From positions 1,240,001 to 1,304,000 of the forward strand of contig NZ_VRLV01000001.1 of the NCBI RefSeq assembly GCF_009760925.1: 64,000 nt of DNA, written 5' to 3'. The stretch is from Nonomuraea typhae (lineage in GTDB: Bacteria > Actinomycetota > Actinomycetes > Streptosporangiales > Streptosporangiaceae). A program made the translations under genes and the position numbers. The notes beneath the pieces were generated by a model, which saw nothing but the letters and a program-made list of their open reading frames with translations, did no database searches and was not told the origin of the DNA. Positions 8,717-16,861 of the stretch are shown one piece after another; the stretch's first letter is position 1, and each line of letters starts with the position of its first letter.

Positions 8717-10888
8717 ATGAGCGAGCACCACCGGCTAGATCCCGCCGTCCCCTGGGTGGAGGTGAGAACGGGCGAGGCGGACTGGGACGCCGCCGACCCG
8801 GCCCTGCTGACCACCATGTACGGCCAGCTCGTGCTCCTGCGGGCCTTCGAGGAACAGGTCCTGGAGCTGGCCAAGGCCGGCCTGGTCCACGGCCCGGCCC
8901 ACTCCAGCATCGGGCAGGAGGGCGGCGCGGTCGGCTCCGTCCTCGCTCTGGCCCCGGGCGACACCGTCAACGGCTCCCACCGCGGTCACCACCAGTTCCT
9001 GGCCAAGGTGCTGAGCCACGTCGAGCCCAAGGGACTCGACCCCCGGCAGGACGTCTCGCCCGAGGCGCGGGCCGTCCTGTTGAAGAGCCTCGCGGAGATC
9101 TGCGGGCTGGACCGCGGCTTCAGCCACGGCCGCGGCGGCTCCATGCACCTGCAGTGGAACGAGGCGGGGGCCATCGGCACCAACGCCATCGTCGGCGGCG
9201 GGGTCCCCCTGGCCGCCGGTTCCGCATGGGCCCACCGCCAGGCCGGGACCTCGAACGTGGCCGTCACCTACTTCGGCGACGGGGCCGTCAACATCGGCTC
9301 GACGCTGGAGACGTTCAATCTGGCCGCCGCCTGGAAACTGCCGCTCTGCTTCTTCGTGGAGAACAACGGCTACGCCGTCTCGACCGGGGTGGCCGAGGCC
9401 ACCGGGGAGCCGCGGCTGTCGGCGCGGGGGCCGGGCTTCGGCATCGCCAGCTTCAAGGTGGACGGGATGGACGCGCTGGCCGTGCACCTCACCATGCTCG
9501 AGGCGCTGGAGCTGCTGCGATCGGGGCGCGGGCCGGTGCTGATCGAGGCGGACGTCTACCGATATTTCCACCAGAACGGCCCCTTTCCCGGGAGCGCGTT
9601 CGGCTACCGGAGCAAGGAGGAGGAGCGCGAGTGGCGGGCCCGCGACCCGCTCGACCAGGTGGCCGGTCATCTGGTACGGCGCGGCCTGTTCACCCCCGGA
9701 GAGGCCGAGGACGCCCGTGCCAGGGCGTCCGCCCTCATGGCCGGGATCGCGGACACCCTGCTGGAACCGGACCCCGGCGACGAGCCGGGCGCCGGGAAGG
9801 CGGGGCGCCGGCGGATCAAGCCCGGAGAGTGGCCCGATCCGTCCTTCGCCGACGTCGGGATCCGGGGGGATCTGTCGGAGTTCGCCGACGCCCGGTTCGC
9901 CTTCCAGGGCACGCTGGGCGAGCAGAGGTTCATCGACGCCGTCGCCGCCGTCATGGCCCGGCGCATGGAGACCGACCCCGGCGTCGTCGTCATGGGCGAG
10001 GACGTGCACCGCCTCGGCGGCGGCACCAACGGCGCCACCCGCGGGCTCAAGGAACGTTTCCCCGACCGCGTCCTCGGCACGCCCATCAGCGAGAACGCCT
10101 TCGCCGGGCTCGGCGGCGGCATCGCCCTGGACGGCCGCTTCCGCCCTGTCGTGGAGTTCATGTACGCCGACTTCATGTGGGTCGCCGCCGACCAGCTGTT
10201 CAACCAGATCGGCAAGGCCAGGCACATGTTCGGCGGCGGCGGGGCGGTGCCGTTCGTGCTGCGCAGCAAGGTCGCCATGGGCACCGGGTACGGCTCGCAG
10301 CACTCCATGGACCCGGCCGGGATCCTGGCCACCGCCCCCGGCTGGCGCATCGCCGCGCCGTCCACGCCGTACGACTACGTCGGCCTGATGAACAGCGCCC
10401 TGCGCTGCCAGGACCCGGTCGTCGTCCTGGAACACGTCGACCTCTACGGCTCCGTCGGCGAGGGGCCTGCCGGAGACCTGGACTACTGTCTGCCCGTCGG
10501 CCGCGCCGCCGTCCGCCGCACCGGCGCCGCGGTCACCGTGCTGACCTACCTCGCCATGACCCGCCACGTGCTCGAGGCCGCGGGCGAGGTGGACGCCGAG
10601 GTCATCGACCTGCGCTGGCTGGACCGGGCCAGCCTCGACTGGGACACCGTCGGGGCCAGCATCCGCAAGACCGGCAACGTGCTCATCGCCGAGCAGGGGG
10701 CGCTGGGCACCTCCTACGGGGGCTGGCTGGCCGACGAGATCCAGCGGCGCTACTTCGACTGGCTCGACCAGCCGGTGCAACGCGTGACCGGAGGCGAGGC
10801 CTCGCCCAGCATCAGCCGGGTGCTCGAACGCGCCGCCATCGCCGGGGCGGCCGAGGTGGCCGCCAAGCTCGCCGAGATGACGAGGTGA
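8717..10888 (+). CDS. 2-oxoacid dehydrogenase E1, alpha and beta subunits fused
   Basis: This 723-residue protein joins the two E1 subunits that are usually separate. The alpha half (about 1-375) has the ThDP motif from GDGAVNIG (187-194) to ENN (215-217). The beta half (about 395-720) has VMGEDVHRLGGGTNGA, PISENAF and a YADFMWVAADQL stretch. E1 decarboxylates a 2-oxoacid (or cleaves acetoin in the AcoAB branch) and passes the acyl group to the lipoyl arm of E2, encoded four bases downstream. No E3 gene is present nearby, so the shared cellular dihydrolipoamide dehydrogenase is presumably used. The ATG at 8717 is chosen for its position right after operator copy 2, although no strong ribosome site precedes it. 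Pyruvate, branched 2-oxoacid and acetoin substrates all remain possible. Confidence 0.92.
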   Translation: MSEHHRLDPAVPWVEVRTGEADWDAADPALLTTMYGQLVLLRAFEEQVLELAKAGLVHGPAHSSIGQEGGAVGSVLALAPGDTVNGSHRGHHQFLAKVLSHVEPKGLDPRQDVSPEARAVLLKSLAEICGLDRGFSHGRGGSMHLQWNEAGAIGTNAIVGGGVPLAAGSAWAHRQAGTSNVAVTYFGDGAVNIGSTLETFNLAAAWKLPLCFFVENNGYAVSTGVAEATGEPRLSARGPGFGIASFKVDGMDALAVHLTMLEALELLRSGRGPVLIEADVYRYFHQNGPFPGSAFGYRSKEEEREWRARDPLDQVAGHLVRRGLFTPGEAEDARARASALMAGIADTLLEPDPGDEPGAGKAGRRRIKPGEWPDPSFADVGIRGDLSEFADARFAFQGTLGEQRFIDAVAAVMARRMETDPGVVVMGEDVHRLGGGTNGATRGLKERFPDRVLGTPISENAFAGLGGGIALDGRFRPVVEFMYADFMWVAADQLFNQIGKARHMFGGGGAVPFVLRSKVAMGTGYGSQHSMDPAGILATAPGWRIAAPSTPYDYVGLMNSALRCQDPVVVLEHVDLYGSVGEGPAGDLDYCLPVGRAAVRRTGAAVTVLTYLAMTRHVLEAAGEVDAEVIDLRWLDRASLDWDTVGASIRKTGNVLIAEQGALGTSYGGWLADEIQRRYFDWLDQPVQRVTGGEASPSISRVLERAAIAGAAEVAAKLAEMTR

Positions 10889-10891
10889 ACC

Positions 10892-12154
10892 ATGGCCAGA
10901 GTCCTGCACATGCCCGAGGTGGCGGCGGGCGCCCAGGAGGCGGTGCTGCAGACGTGGGGCGTCACCGCCGGGGTCCCGTACGCCAAGGGCGAGGTGATCG
11001 CCACCGTCGAGACCGACAAGGCGGTGGTGGAGGTGGAGGCCGAGGAGCCGGGCGTGCTGCTGCGCACGCTGGTGGGGGAGGGCGCCACGGTGACCGTGGG
11101 CGCCCCGATCGCGGTCGTCGGCGCCCCCGGCGAACCCCCGGAAGCCGCCGGACCCGTCCTGGCCGATCCGCCGCCTTCCGCGGCTCCGGCCGGTCCGCCG
11201 CCCGTCCGGGGCCTGCCGCCCGACGTGCCCTCTCCGCCTGGCCGGGGGCGGCCCTCCGGCGCACCGGCCGCCGTGGGCGGTAGCCGTACCCCTGAGCGGG
11301 TGTTCTCCAGTCCGCTGGCCAGGCGGCTGGCCGGGGAGGCGGGGTTGCGGGTCGAGGACATCCCGGGGTCCGGTCCCAACGGGCGGGTGGTCCGCAAGGA
11401 CGTGGAGGCCGCGGTCGCCGCCCGACTCGCCGGCGAACCGGCCGTCGCCGAACCGGCCCAAGCGAGCGCGGACCCGGGGGCGTACACCGAGATCCCGCAC
11501 ACCCGGATGCGCCGCGCCATCGCCGCGAGGCTGACCGAGAGCAAGCGCACCGCCCCCCACTTCTACCTGCGCGGCACCGCCCGGGCAGACGCCCTTCTGG
11601 CCATGCGCGCCCAGCTGAACCAGGGCGACCTGCGTGTCTCGGTCAACGACCTGATCGTGAAGGCCGCCGCCCGCGCCCACGTCCGGGTCCCGGCGATGAA
11701 CGTCACCTGGTCGGAGGAGGCCGTGCGCGCCTACCGGCAGGTGGATCTCGCGGTGGCGGTGGCCACGGAGGCGGGGCTGGTCACGCCGGTGCTGCGGGAC
11801 GTGGCGGGCATGACGCTCTCCCGGGTGGCGGCCGCGATGCGGGAGTACGGCGAGCGGGCCCGCACCGGCCGCCTGCGCCAGGACGAGCTGGAGGGCGGCA
11901 CGCTGACCATCACGAACCTGGGCATGTACGGCACGGAGGAGTTCGCCGCGATCGTGAATCCGCCGCAGGCGGCGATCCTGGCGGTCGGCGCGGCCAGGCG
12001 GCAGCCGGTCGTGGAGGGGGATGCGGTGGTGGCGGCGAGCGTGCTCACGGTGACGCTGTCGGTGGACCACCGGCCGGTGGACGGCGTGGTGGCCGCCGAG
12101 TGGATGAAGGCGTTCCTGGAGCTTCTGGAGAACCCCGTCGCGATCCTGGCCTGA
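10892..12154 (+). CDS. dihydrolipoamide acyltransferase (E2) of the 2-oxoacid dehydrogenase
   Basis: This 420-residue E2 has one N-terminal lipoyl domain (lipoylated lysine in ETDKAVVEVEA, K43), a proline/alanine-rich linker (about 85-130), a peripheral subunit-binding domain (SSPLARRLAGEAGL to GRVVRKDVEAAV, about 138-175) and a C-terminal acyltransferase core with the catalytic LSVDHRPVDG near residue 392. It transfers the acyl group from lipoate to CoA. It follows the fused E1 gene after three bases and is surely co-transcribed. A single lipoyl domain and a short linker are normal for acetoin or branched-chain complexes. Confidence 0.94.
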   Translation: MARVLHMPEVAAGAQEAVLQTWGVTAGVPYAKGEVIATVETDKAVVEVEAEEPGVLLRTLVGEGATVTVGAPIAVVGAPGEPPEAAGPVLADPPPSAAPAGPPPVRGLPPDVPSPPGRGRPSGAPAAVGGSRTPERVFSSPLARRLAGEAGLRVEDIPGSGPNGRVVRKDVEAAVAARLAGEPAVAEPAQASADPGAYTEIPHTRMRRAIAARLTESKRTAPHFYLRGTARADALLAMRAQLNQGDLRVSVNDLIVKAAARAHVRVPAMNVTWSEEAVRAYRQVDLAVAVATEAGLVTPVLRDVAGMTLSRVAAAMREYGERARTGRLRQDELEGGTLTITNLGMYGTEEFAAIVNPPQAAILAVGAARRQPVVEGDAVVAASVLTVTLSVDHRPVDGVVAAEWMKAFLELLENPVAILA

Positions 12155-12166
12155 CGCTTGAGCGAT

Positions 12167-12181
12167 CCCGGCCCGGCCGGG
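12167..12181 (+). terminator. weak GC hairpin after the E1-E2 genes
   Basis: CCCGG and CCGGG arms with a CCCGG loop lie 13-27 bases after the E2 stop and are followed by GGTTTG. The stem is short and there is no clear T-run, so it may only attenuate. The flavin reductase begins 62 bases later and may still be reached by read-through. Confidence 0.3.
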
Positions 12182-12242
12182 GGTTTGTGGAACCCGCGAC
12201 ATACGCTGGCCCGCCCGCGGGGCCGCCGCGCAGGATGTCGGC

Positions 12243-12758
12243 ATGAGCCTCACCGACGACACCGCGGCGGTTCCCGCGGAGCTGTTCAAGGCGCTGGCCG
12301 GCTCGTTGCCGACCGGGGTCACGGTGGTGACGAGCCTGGCCGGGCCGGGGCGTCCGGCGGGGATGACGTCGGGGGCCGTGTGCGGGCTGTCGGCCGATCC
12401 GCCGCTGATGCTGGCCTGCCTCGGCCGCGGCTCGCGCACGCTGGCGGCGATCGAGCGCTCCGGCGCCTTCTGCGTGAACGTCCTGGACGCCGGCGCGCAG
12501 CGGCTGTCCGAGCGCTTCGCGGGCAGCGGCGACGGCAAGTTCGACGGCGTCGCGTGGCGGCCGGGGCGCCACGGGGTGCCGGTGCTCGACGCGGGCGCCG
12601 AAGGGGGCACGGTGGCGCACGCGGTCTGCGAGGTGCTGGAGACGGTCGGGGGCGGCGACCATCTGATCGTCATCGGTCTCGTGGTCGCCGGCGCCTGCGA
12701 TCGGGAGGCGGCGCCGCTGCTTTACCACCGCCGCAGGTATGCGGCGTTCCCGCGTTAG
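12243..12758 (+). CDS. flavin reductase-like FMN-binding protein
   Basis: This 171-residue protein has the flavin-reductase split-barrel: SLPTGVTVVTSLAG, PAGMTSGAVCGLSADPP and NVLDAGAQRLSERFAG are the characteristic strands, and a DHLIVIGLV segment lies near the end. Such proteins reduce FMN or FAD with NAD(P)H and hand the flavin to a two-component monooxygenase. The luciferase-like oxygenase at 12903 is the obvious partner. It lies between E2 and operator copy 3, so it may be the last gene of the E1-E2 transcript. Confidence 0.88.
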   Translation: MSLTDDTAAVPAELFKALAGSLPTGVTVVTSLAGPGRPAGMTSGAVCGLSADPPLMLACLGRGSRTLAAIERSGAFCVNVLDAGAQRLSERFAGSGDGKFDGVAWRPGRHGVPVLDAGAEGGTVAHAVCEVLETVGGGDHLIVIGLVVAGACDREAAPLLYHRRRYAAFPR

Positions 12759-12770
12759 CAAACGTTTTCG
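12758..12770. promoter_or_regulatory. LacI-type palindrome GCAAACGTTTTCG
   Basis: An AAACGTTT core begins directly after the flavin reductase stop and lies upstream of the luciferase-like gene. It resembles the site at 1415-1426 read in reverse. It lies about 95 bases from operator copy 3 (centre to centre), so both could serve the same promoter region. Confidence 0.35.
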
Positions 12771-12853
12771 TCACCGCCGCCGAAACGGCGATGTTAGCTG
12801 TTCCACATCCCCTTGACCTCCGGCAATCGCCACTTAAGACTCGATTCTCGTAA

Positions 12854-12865
12854 GCAATCGATTGC
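12854..12865. promoter_or_regulatory. LacI operator, copy 3 (GCAATCGATTGC)
   Basis: This is the third perfect copy of the 12-base core, 37 bases before the start of the luciferase-like oxygenase. It is the only promoter-like position in front of the long oxygenase-DoxX-transporter operon, which puts that operon under the same repressor as the dehydrogenase and E1-E2 units. Confidence 0.78.
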
Positions 12866-12902
12866 GGAGCCGGTCTTCATCTCACGAATGAGGCACCATC
12901 CG

Positions 12903-13961
12903 ATGCGCTTTTCCATCTATCTCAACGCCCAGACCCGCGGCCCGCACGAGGACGTCGGCATCATCGAGACGCTGACCCGCCAGGCACTGGAGGCCACGCG
13001 GGCGGGCGTGCGGGGGATCGTGCTCACCGAGCACCACTTCTCCGGCTACAACACCTACGGCGACAACTTCGTGTACGCCGCCCACCTGGCCGCCCAGGCC
13101 CCGCCCGGCACCCGCTTCTCGCTGGCCGTGGCGGTGCCCCCGCTGCACAACCCGATGCGCCTGGCCCAGCGGTGCAACCTGCTCGACATCCTCACCGGCG
13201 GCGAGCTCATCGTCGGCTTCGCGGCCGGCGGCTCGCCCCTCGAGTACGCGGGCATGGGCCGCGACCCCTCCCAGCGCCACGCCCAGATGATCCACAACCT
13301 GGAGATCCTCGAGGCGGCCCTGGCCAAGAAGCCGGACGACCCGCCCCTGGAGTGGGAGACCGCCTTCGAGCACGGCACCCTGCACACCCGCATCATGCCG
13401 AGCGCCTTCCACCGCCCCGCCCCGGCCTTCGCCCGCGCCACCCAGAGCGACTCCGGCGCCGAATGGACCGGCCGCAAGGGCTGGTACCTGTTCACCGCCC
13501 GCGAGAAGCCGCAGCCGCTGGCCGCTCGCTGGCGGCTGTACGAGCGGGCGCTGCGCGAGGGCGGGCACGACGAGGCCACGATCCAGGAGCGGCTCGACTG
13601 GAGCATGGTCCAGAAGCAGGTCTACCTGGCCGGCACCGGCGAGCAGGCGGAACGGGAGATCCGCGAACGCCTCGTGCTCATGGCCGAGCACCAGCGCCGC
13701 AGCTTCGGCTTGGTCGAGGACCTGCGCGACGCCGCCCACCTCAAGAGCGTCGTCGGCGTCTCCCCGCAGAACCCCGACGAGTTCCTCGACCACGCCATGC
13801 TCATCGGCGACCCGGGCTCGGTCGCCGAGCAGATCCGCGAGTACGAGGCGGCCGGGGTCCGGCACATGGCCCTGCTGTTCAACTACGGCTTCATGCCGCC
13901 CGGGATCTCCGACCGCTCGCTGCGCCTGTTCCTCGACCAGGTGCTTCCCGCCTTCAGCTGA
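12903..13961 (+). CDS. LLM-class (luciferase-like) flavin-dependent oxidoreductase
   Basis: This 352-residue protein has the TIM-barrel bacterial luciferase fold: MRFSIYLNAQTRGP at the start, IVLTEHHFSGYNTYGDN (the EHH typical of alkanal-monooxygenase-like members), a middle FAAGGSPLEYAGMG flavin-phosphate segment, and LIGDPGSVAEQIREYEAAG near the end. It would use reduced flavin from the reductase at 12243 to oxygenate a substrate with O2. The ATG at 12903 has GAGG about nine bases upstream. The alternative ATG at 12888 has no ribosome site. It leads the operon behind operator copy 3. Confidence 0.9.
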   Translation: MRFSIYLNAQTRGPHEDVGIIETLTRQALEATRAGVRGIVLTEHHFSGYNTYGDNFVYAAHLAAQAPPGTRFSLAVAVPPLHNPMRLAQRCNLLDILTGGELIVGFAAGGSPLEYAGMGRDPSQRHAQMIHNLEILEAALAKKPDDPPLEWETAFEHGTLHTRIMPSAFHRPAPAFARATQSDSGAEWTGRKGWYLFTAREKPQPLAARWRLYERALREGGHDEATIQERLDWSMVQKQVYLAGTGEQAEREIRERLVLMAEHQRRSFGLVEDLRDAAHLKSVVGVSPQNPDEFLDHAMLIGDPGSVAEQIREYEAAGVRHMALLFNYGFMPPGISDRSLRLFLDQVLPAFS

Positions 13962-13974
13962 ACGGAGCACGGAG

Positions 13975-14484
13975 ATGGACATCGGGTTGCTCGTCCTCCG
14001 CCTCGTGGTCGGCCTGGTCATGGCCTACCACGGCACGGAGAAACTCTTCGGCTGGTGGGGCGCCGACGGCCTGAAGGGCGCGGCCGCCTTCTTCGGCCGC
14101 ATGGGCTACCGGCCGCCGCTGGTCATGGCCGCCGTCGCCGGGCTCACGGAAACGGCGGGCGGCCTGCTGCTGGCCGCCGGGGCGCTGACCCCGCTCGCGG
14201 TGCTCATGCTGGCTGGCACGTTCGCCAACATCGTGATCCTGCACCTGCCGAACGGCCTCTCGCGCCGCCGCAACGGGTTCGAATACGAGCTGGTGCTGCT
14301 CGCCGCCACCGCCTGCGTCGCCTTCACCGGCCCCGGCGCGTTCGCGGTGGACGCCGTGTACGGCCTCGCGCTGAACGGCGCCGTCTGGGGGGCGGCTCTG
14401 GTCGGCGCGGGCCTCCTGGCCGGGGTGGCCGTGTCGGCCGGCCGTACCCGCTCGATCTCCGCGGGACCGGCGGGGGCGCCGTGA
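13975..14484 (+). CDS. DoxX-family membrane protein
   Basis: This 169-residue integral membrane protein has four or five hydrophobic helices. It begins MDIGLLVLRLVVGLVMAYHG with the typical GTEKLFGWWG loop, followed by an AGLTETAGGLLLAAG helix. DoxX proteins accompany oxidases and oxygenases and thiosulfate or nitrogen metabolism genes, but a defined biochemical role is rarely known. It follows the luciferase-like gene by 13 bases and shares four bases (GTGA) with the next permease gene, so it is part of this operon. Confidence 0.88.
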   Translation: MDIGLLVLRLVVGLVMAYHGTEKLFGWWGADGLKGAAAFFGRMGYRPPLVMAAVAGLTETAGGLLLAAGALTPLAVLMLAGTFANIVILHLPNGLSRRRNGFEYELVLLAATACVAFTGPGAFAVDAVYGLALNGAVWGAALVGAGLLAGVAVSAGRTRSISAGPAGAP

Positions 14485-15323
14485 ACACGCCCGTCACCAC
14501 CACCGGCGTGCGCGCGGAACCGCGCCGCACGGGCGAGCGCCGCCGTCCCTCCCGCGGCGCGGCCGGCGCCATCCTCAGGGGTACGGCGGGCGCGGCGGTG
14601 CTGACTCTGGCCTTCGAGGTGTTCGCCCGGCTGGAACCGGTGGACGCCAGGCTGCTGCCGCCCGCGACCGTGATCCTGCCCGAGGCGCTGCGGCTGCTGG
14701 CCGAGCCGGCGTTCCTCGCCGAGGTGTGGGCCACGCTCGTCGCGGTGCTGGGCGGCGTGGCCGTCGCGGCCGCGATCGCGGTGCCGCTGGGCGTGCTGAT
14801 CGGCTCCTACCGGCTGGCCGCGCTGGGACTGACCCCGATCATCGACTCGCTGCGGTCGGTGCCCGGGATCGCGATCATCCCGCTGCTCGTCCTGGTCATG
14901 GGCCAGGGGCTGCAGATGAAGGTGACGATCGTGGCCTTCGTGGCGCTGTGGCCGCTGCTGTTCAACACCGTGTACGGCGTGCGGAGCGTGGACCCGGTCG
15001 CGCTGGAGACGGCGCGCAGCTTCCGGGTGCCGCTGCTGCGGACCTGGTGGCGGGTCGTGCTGCCGAGTGCGCTGCCGCTCATGCTGACCGGGCTGCGCCT
15101 GGCGCTGGCCACCGGGCTGACCGTGGGCATCGCCGCCGAGATCGCCGTCGGCACGCAGGACGGGATCGGCTACGTCATCCTGCGCGCCGGCTACGCGGGA
15201 TTCCGGGCGGACACGGTCTTCGCCGCGGTCACGCTGGCCGGGGTGCTCGGCTACGTCATGAACTGGGTCACCGTGGCGGGCGCGGCCCGGCTCGTGGCCT
15301 GGGACGGGAAGGGGCCCTCATGA
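14481..15323 (+). CDS. ABC importer permease (SsuC/TauC type), first of two
   Basis: This 280-residue permease starts with GTG at 14481, overlapping the DoxX stop. After a basic N-terminal tail of about 30 residues it has six hydrophobic helices and the EAA loop ALETARSFRVPLLRTWWRVVLP, which couples to the ATPase. The class imports sulfonates, nitrate, thiamine precursors, riboflavin-like and other small organic compounds. It overlaps the second permease by ATGA. Having two different permease genes suggests a heterodimeric channel. Confidence 0.92.
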   Translation: MNTPVTTTGVRAEPRRTGERRRPSRGAAGAILRGTAGAAVLTLAFEVFARLEPVDARLLPPATVILPEALRLLAEPAFLAEVWATLVAVLGGVAVAAAIAVPLGVLIGSYRLAALGLTPIIDSLRSVPGIAIIPLLVLVMGQGLQMKVTIVAFVALWPLLFNTVYGVRSVDPVALETARSFRVPLLRTWWRVVLPSALPLMLTGLRLALATGLTVGIAAEIAVGTQDGIGYVILRAGYAGFRADTVFAAVTLAGVLGYVMNWVTVAGAARLVAWDGKGPS

Positions 15324-16096
15324 GCGCTTCACGGGGATGGCCGGGACGGCTGGCCGTACGGCTGGGGCCGATCCTGCTGGCCGTGCTGCTCTGGCAGTGG
15401 GCGGCGTGGGCCGCCGGATCCCCGTTCTTCCCGCCGCCGGCGCGGATCGCGGCGCGGATGGCCGAGCTGTGGTTCGGCGAGCCGCTGCTGACCGAGCGGT
15501 TCTGGCTCGACGCCGGGCCCAGCGTGCTCAGGGCGCTGGCCGGGTGGCTGGCCGGGGCCGTGGCCGGGGTGGCGATCGGGCTGGCCGCGGGGCAGTGGAC
15601 GGCCGCGGCCGGGTACGTCGATCCGCCGGTCGACTTCCTGCGCTCGCTGCCCAAGCCGGCGATCGTCCCGGTGTTCCTGCTGGTCTTCGGCGCGGGCGAC
15701 CTCATGCGCATCGGGCTGATCACCTTCGGGTGCGCCTGGCCGGTGCTGCTCAACACCATGCAGGGCGTGCGCTCGGTGGATCCGATGTACCGGGAGACGG
15801 CCCGCGCGTTCCACATTCCCACCCGGACCCAGCTCGTCAAGGTGGTCATCCCGGCGGCGCTGCCGAAGATCGTCGCCGGGATGCGGGTGACGTTGTCGCT
15901 CTCGCTCATCCTCATGGTGCTCTCGGAGTGGCTGCTGGCCGACCACGGGCTCGGCCACTTCCTCATCAACGCCCAGCGCACCTTCGAGATCCTCGACGTG
16001 TGGGCGGCCATCGTCCTGCTCGGCCTCATCGGATACCTGCTCAACGTGCTCTTCCTCGCCGCCGAGCGGCGCGTTCTAAGGAGTCGCCCCGCATGA
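15320..16096 (+). CDS. ABC importer permease (SsuC/TauC type), second of two
   Basis: This 258-residue permease has an N-terminal membrane helix (about 15-32, LGPILLAVLLWQWAAWAAG), several further helices and the EAA loop YRETARAFHIPTRTQLVKVV. It is clearly related to the preceding permease but distinct, so the transporter probably has a heterodimeric membrane domain. ATGA overlaps at both ends couple it to the first permease and the ATPase gene. Confidence 0.92.
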   Translation: MSASRGWPGRLAVRLGPILLAVLLWQWAAWAAGSPFFPPPARIAARMAELWFGEPLLTERFWLDAGPSVLRALAGWLAGAVAGVAIGLAAGQWTAAAGYVDPPVDFLRSLPKPAIVPVFLLVFGAGDLMRIGLITFGCAWPVLLNTMQGVRSVDPMYRETARAFHIPTRTQLVKVVIPAALPKIVAGMRVTLSLSLILMVLSEWLLADHGLGHFLINAQRTFEILDVWAAIVLLGLIGYLLNVLFLAAERRVLRSRPA

Positions 16097-16851
16097 CCGC
16101 TCTCCAGGTGCGCAACCTGTCCAAGACCTACGGCGAGGGGCACGCGGCGCTGCACAACCTCTCCTTCGAGGTGAAGGAGGGCGAGCTGCTGTCCATCGTC
16201 GGGCCCTCGGGCTGCGGGAAGACGACCCTGCTCAAGTGCGTGGCGGGGCTGATCCCGGCCACCCGCGGCCAGGTGAGCGTCCACGGCCGCGAGGTGACGG
16301 GCGTCCCGGACGGCCTGGCCGTCGTCTTCCAGGACTACGGCCGCTCGTTGTTCCCCTGGATGAAGGTCGGCGCCAACATCGCCTTCCCGCTGGAGACCTC
16401 CCGGCTGCCGAAGGGCGAGATCCGCGAGCGGGTGGAGCACTCGCTGGCGGCCGTCGGCCTGGACGGCAAGGCGGAGCGGTACCCGTGGCAGCTGTCCGGC
16501 GGCATGCAGCAGCGGGTCGCCATCGCCCGCGCCCTGGCCTACCGGCCCCAGGTGCTGCTCATGGACGAGCCGTTCGCCTCGGTCGACGCCCAGACCCGCT
16601 CGGGCCTGGAGGATCTGACCCGCCGGGTCCACCTGGAGTTCGGGATGACGATCATGTTCGTCACCCACGACATCGACGAGTCGGTCTACCTCGCCGACCG
16701 GCTCATCGTCTTGCGCAGGTCGCCGGGGAGCGTGCTGGCCGAACTCGTCATCGAGCTGCCGCGCGTACGCGACCAGATCGCCACCAAGTCGCTGCCGGCC
16801 TTCGTGCGCCAGCGCAGCGAGGTGGCCCAGCACATCAAGGACGCGTCCTGA
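16093..16851 (+). CDS. ABC importer ATPase (SsuB/TauB type)
   Basis: This 252-residue ATPase has Walker A GPSGCGKTT (about 37-45), Q-loop VVFQDYGRSLFPWM, signature LSGGMQQR, Walker B VLLMDEPFASVD and the switch histidine in VTHDIDE. The start is fixed by the ATGA overlap with the second permease. It powers the importer made by the two permeases and the lipoprotein encoded downstream. FQDYGRSLFPW is typical of nitrate/sulfonate/bicarbonate-class ATPases. Confidence 0.95.
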   Translation: MTALQVRNLSKTYGEGHAALHNLSFEVKEGELLSIVGPSGCGKTTLLKCVAGLIPATRGQVSVHGREVTGVPDGLAVVFQDYGRSLFPWMKVGANIAFPLETSRLPKGEIRERVEHSLAAVGLDGKAERYPWQLSGGMQQRVAIARALAYRPQVLLMDEPFASVDAQTRSGLEDLTRRVHLEFGMTIMFVTHDIDESVYLADRLIVLRRSPGSVLAELVIELPRVRDQIATKSLPAFVRQRSEVAQHIKDAS

Positions 16852-16861
16852 GGAGAGCCCC

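Noticed and set aside
8735..12673. A 1312-residue open frame on the minus strand
   Set aside because: It lies antisense to the E1, E2 and flavin reductase genes, which have clear motifs. Its translation is rich in Gly, Arg, His and Val with no domain. High GC makes such shadows common.
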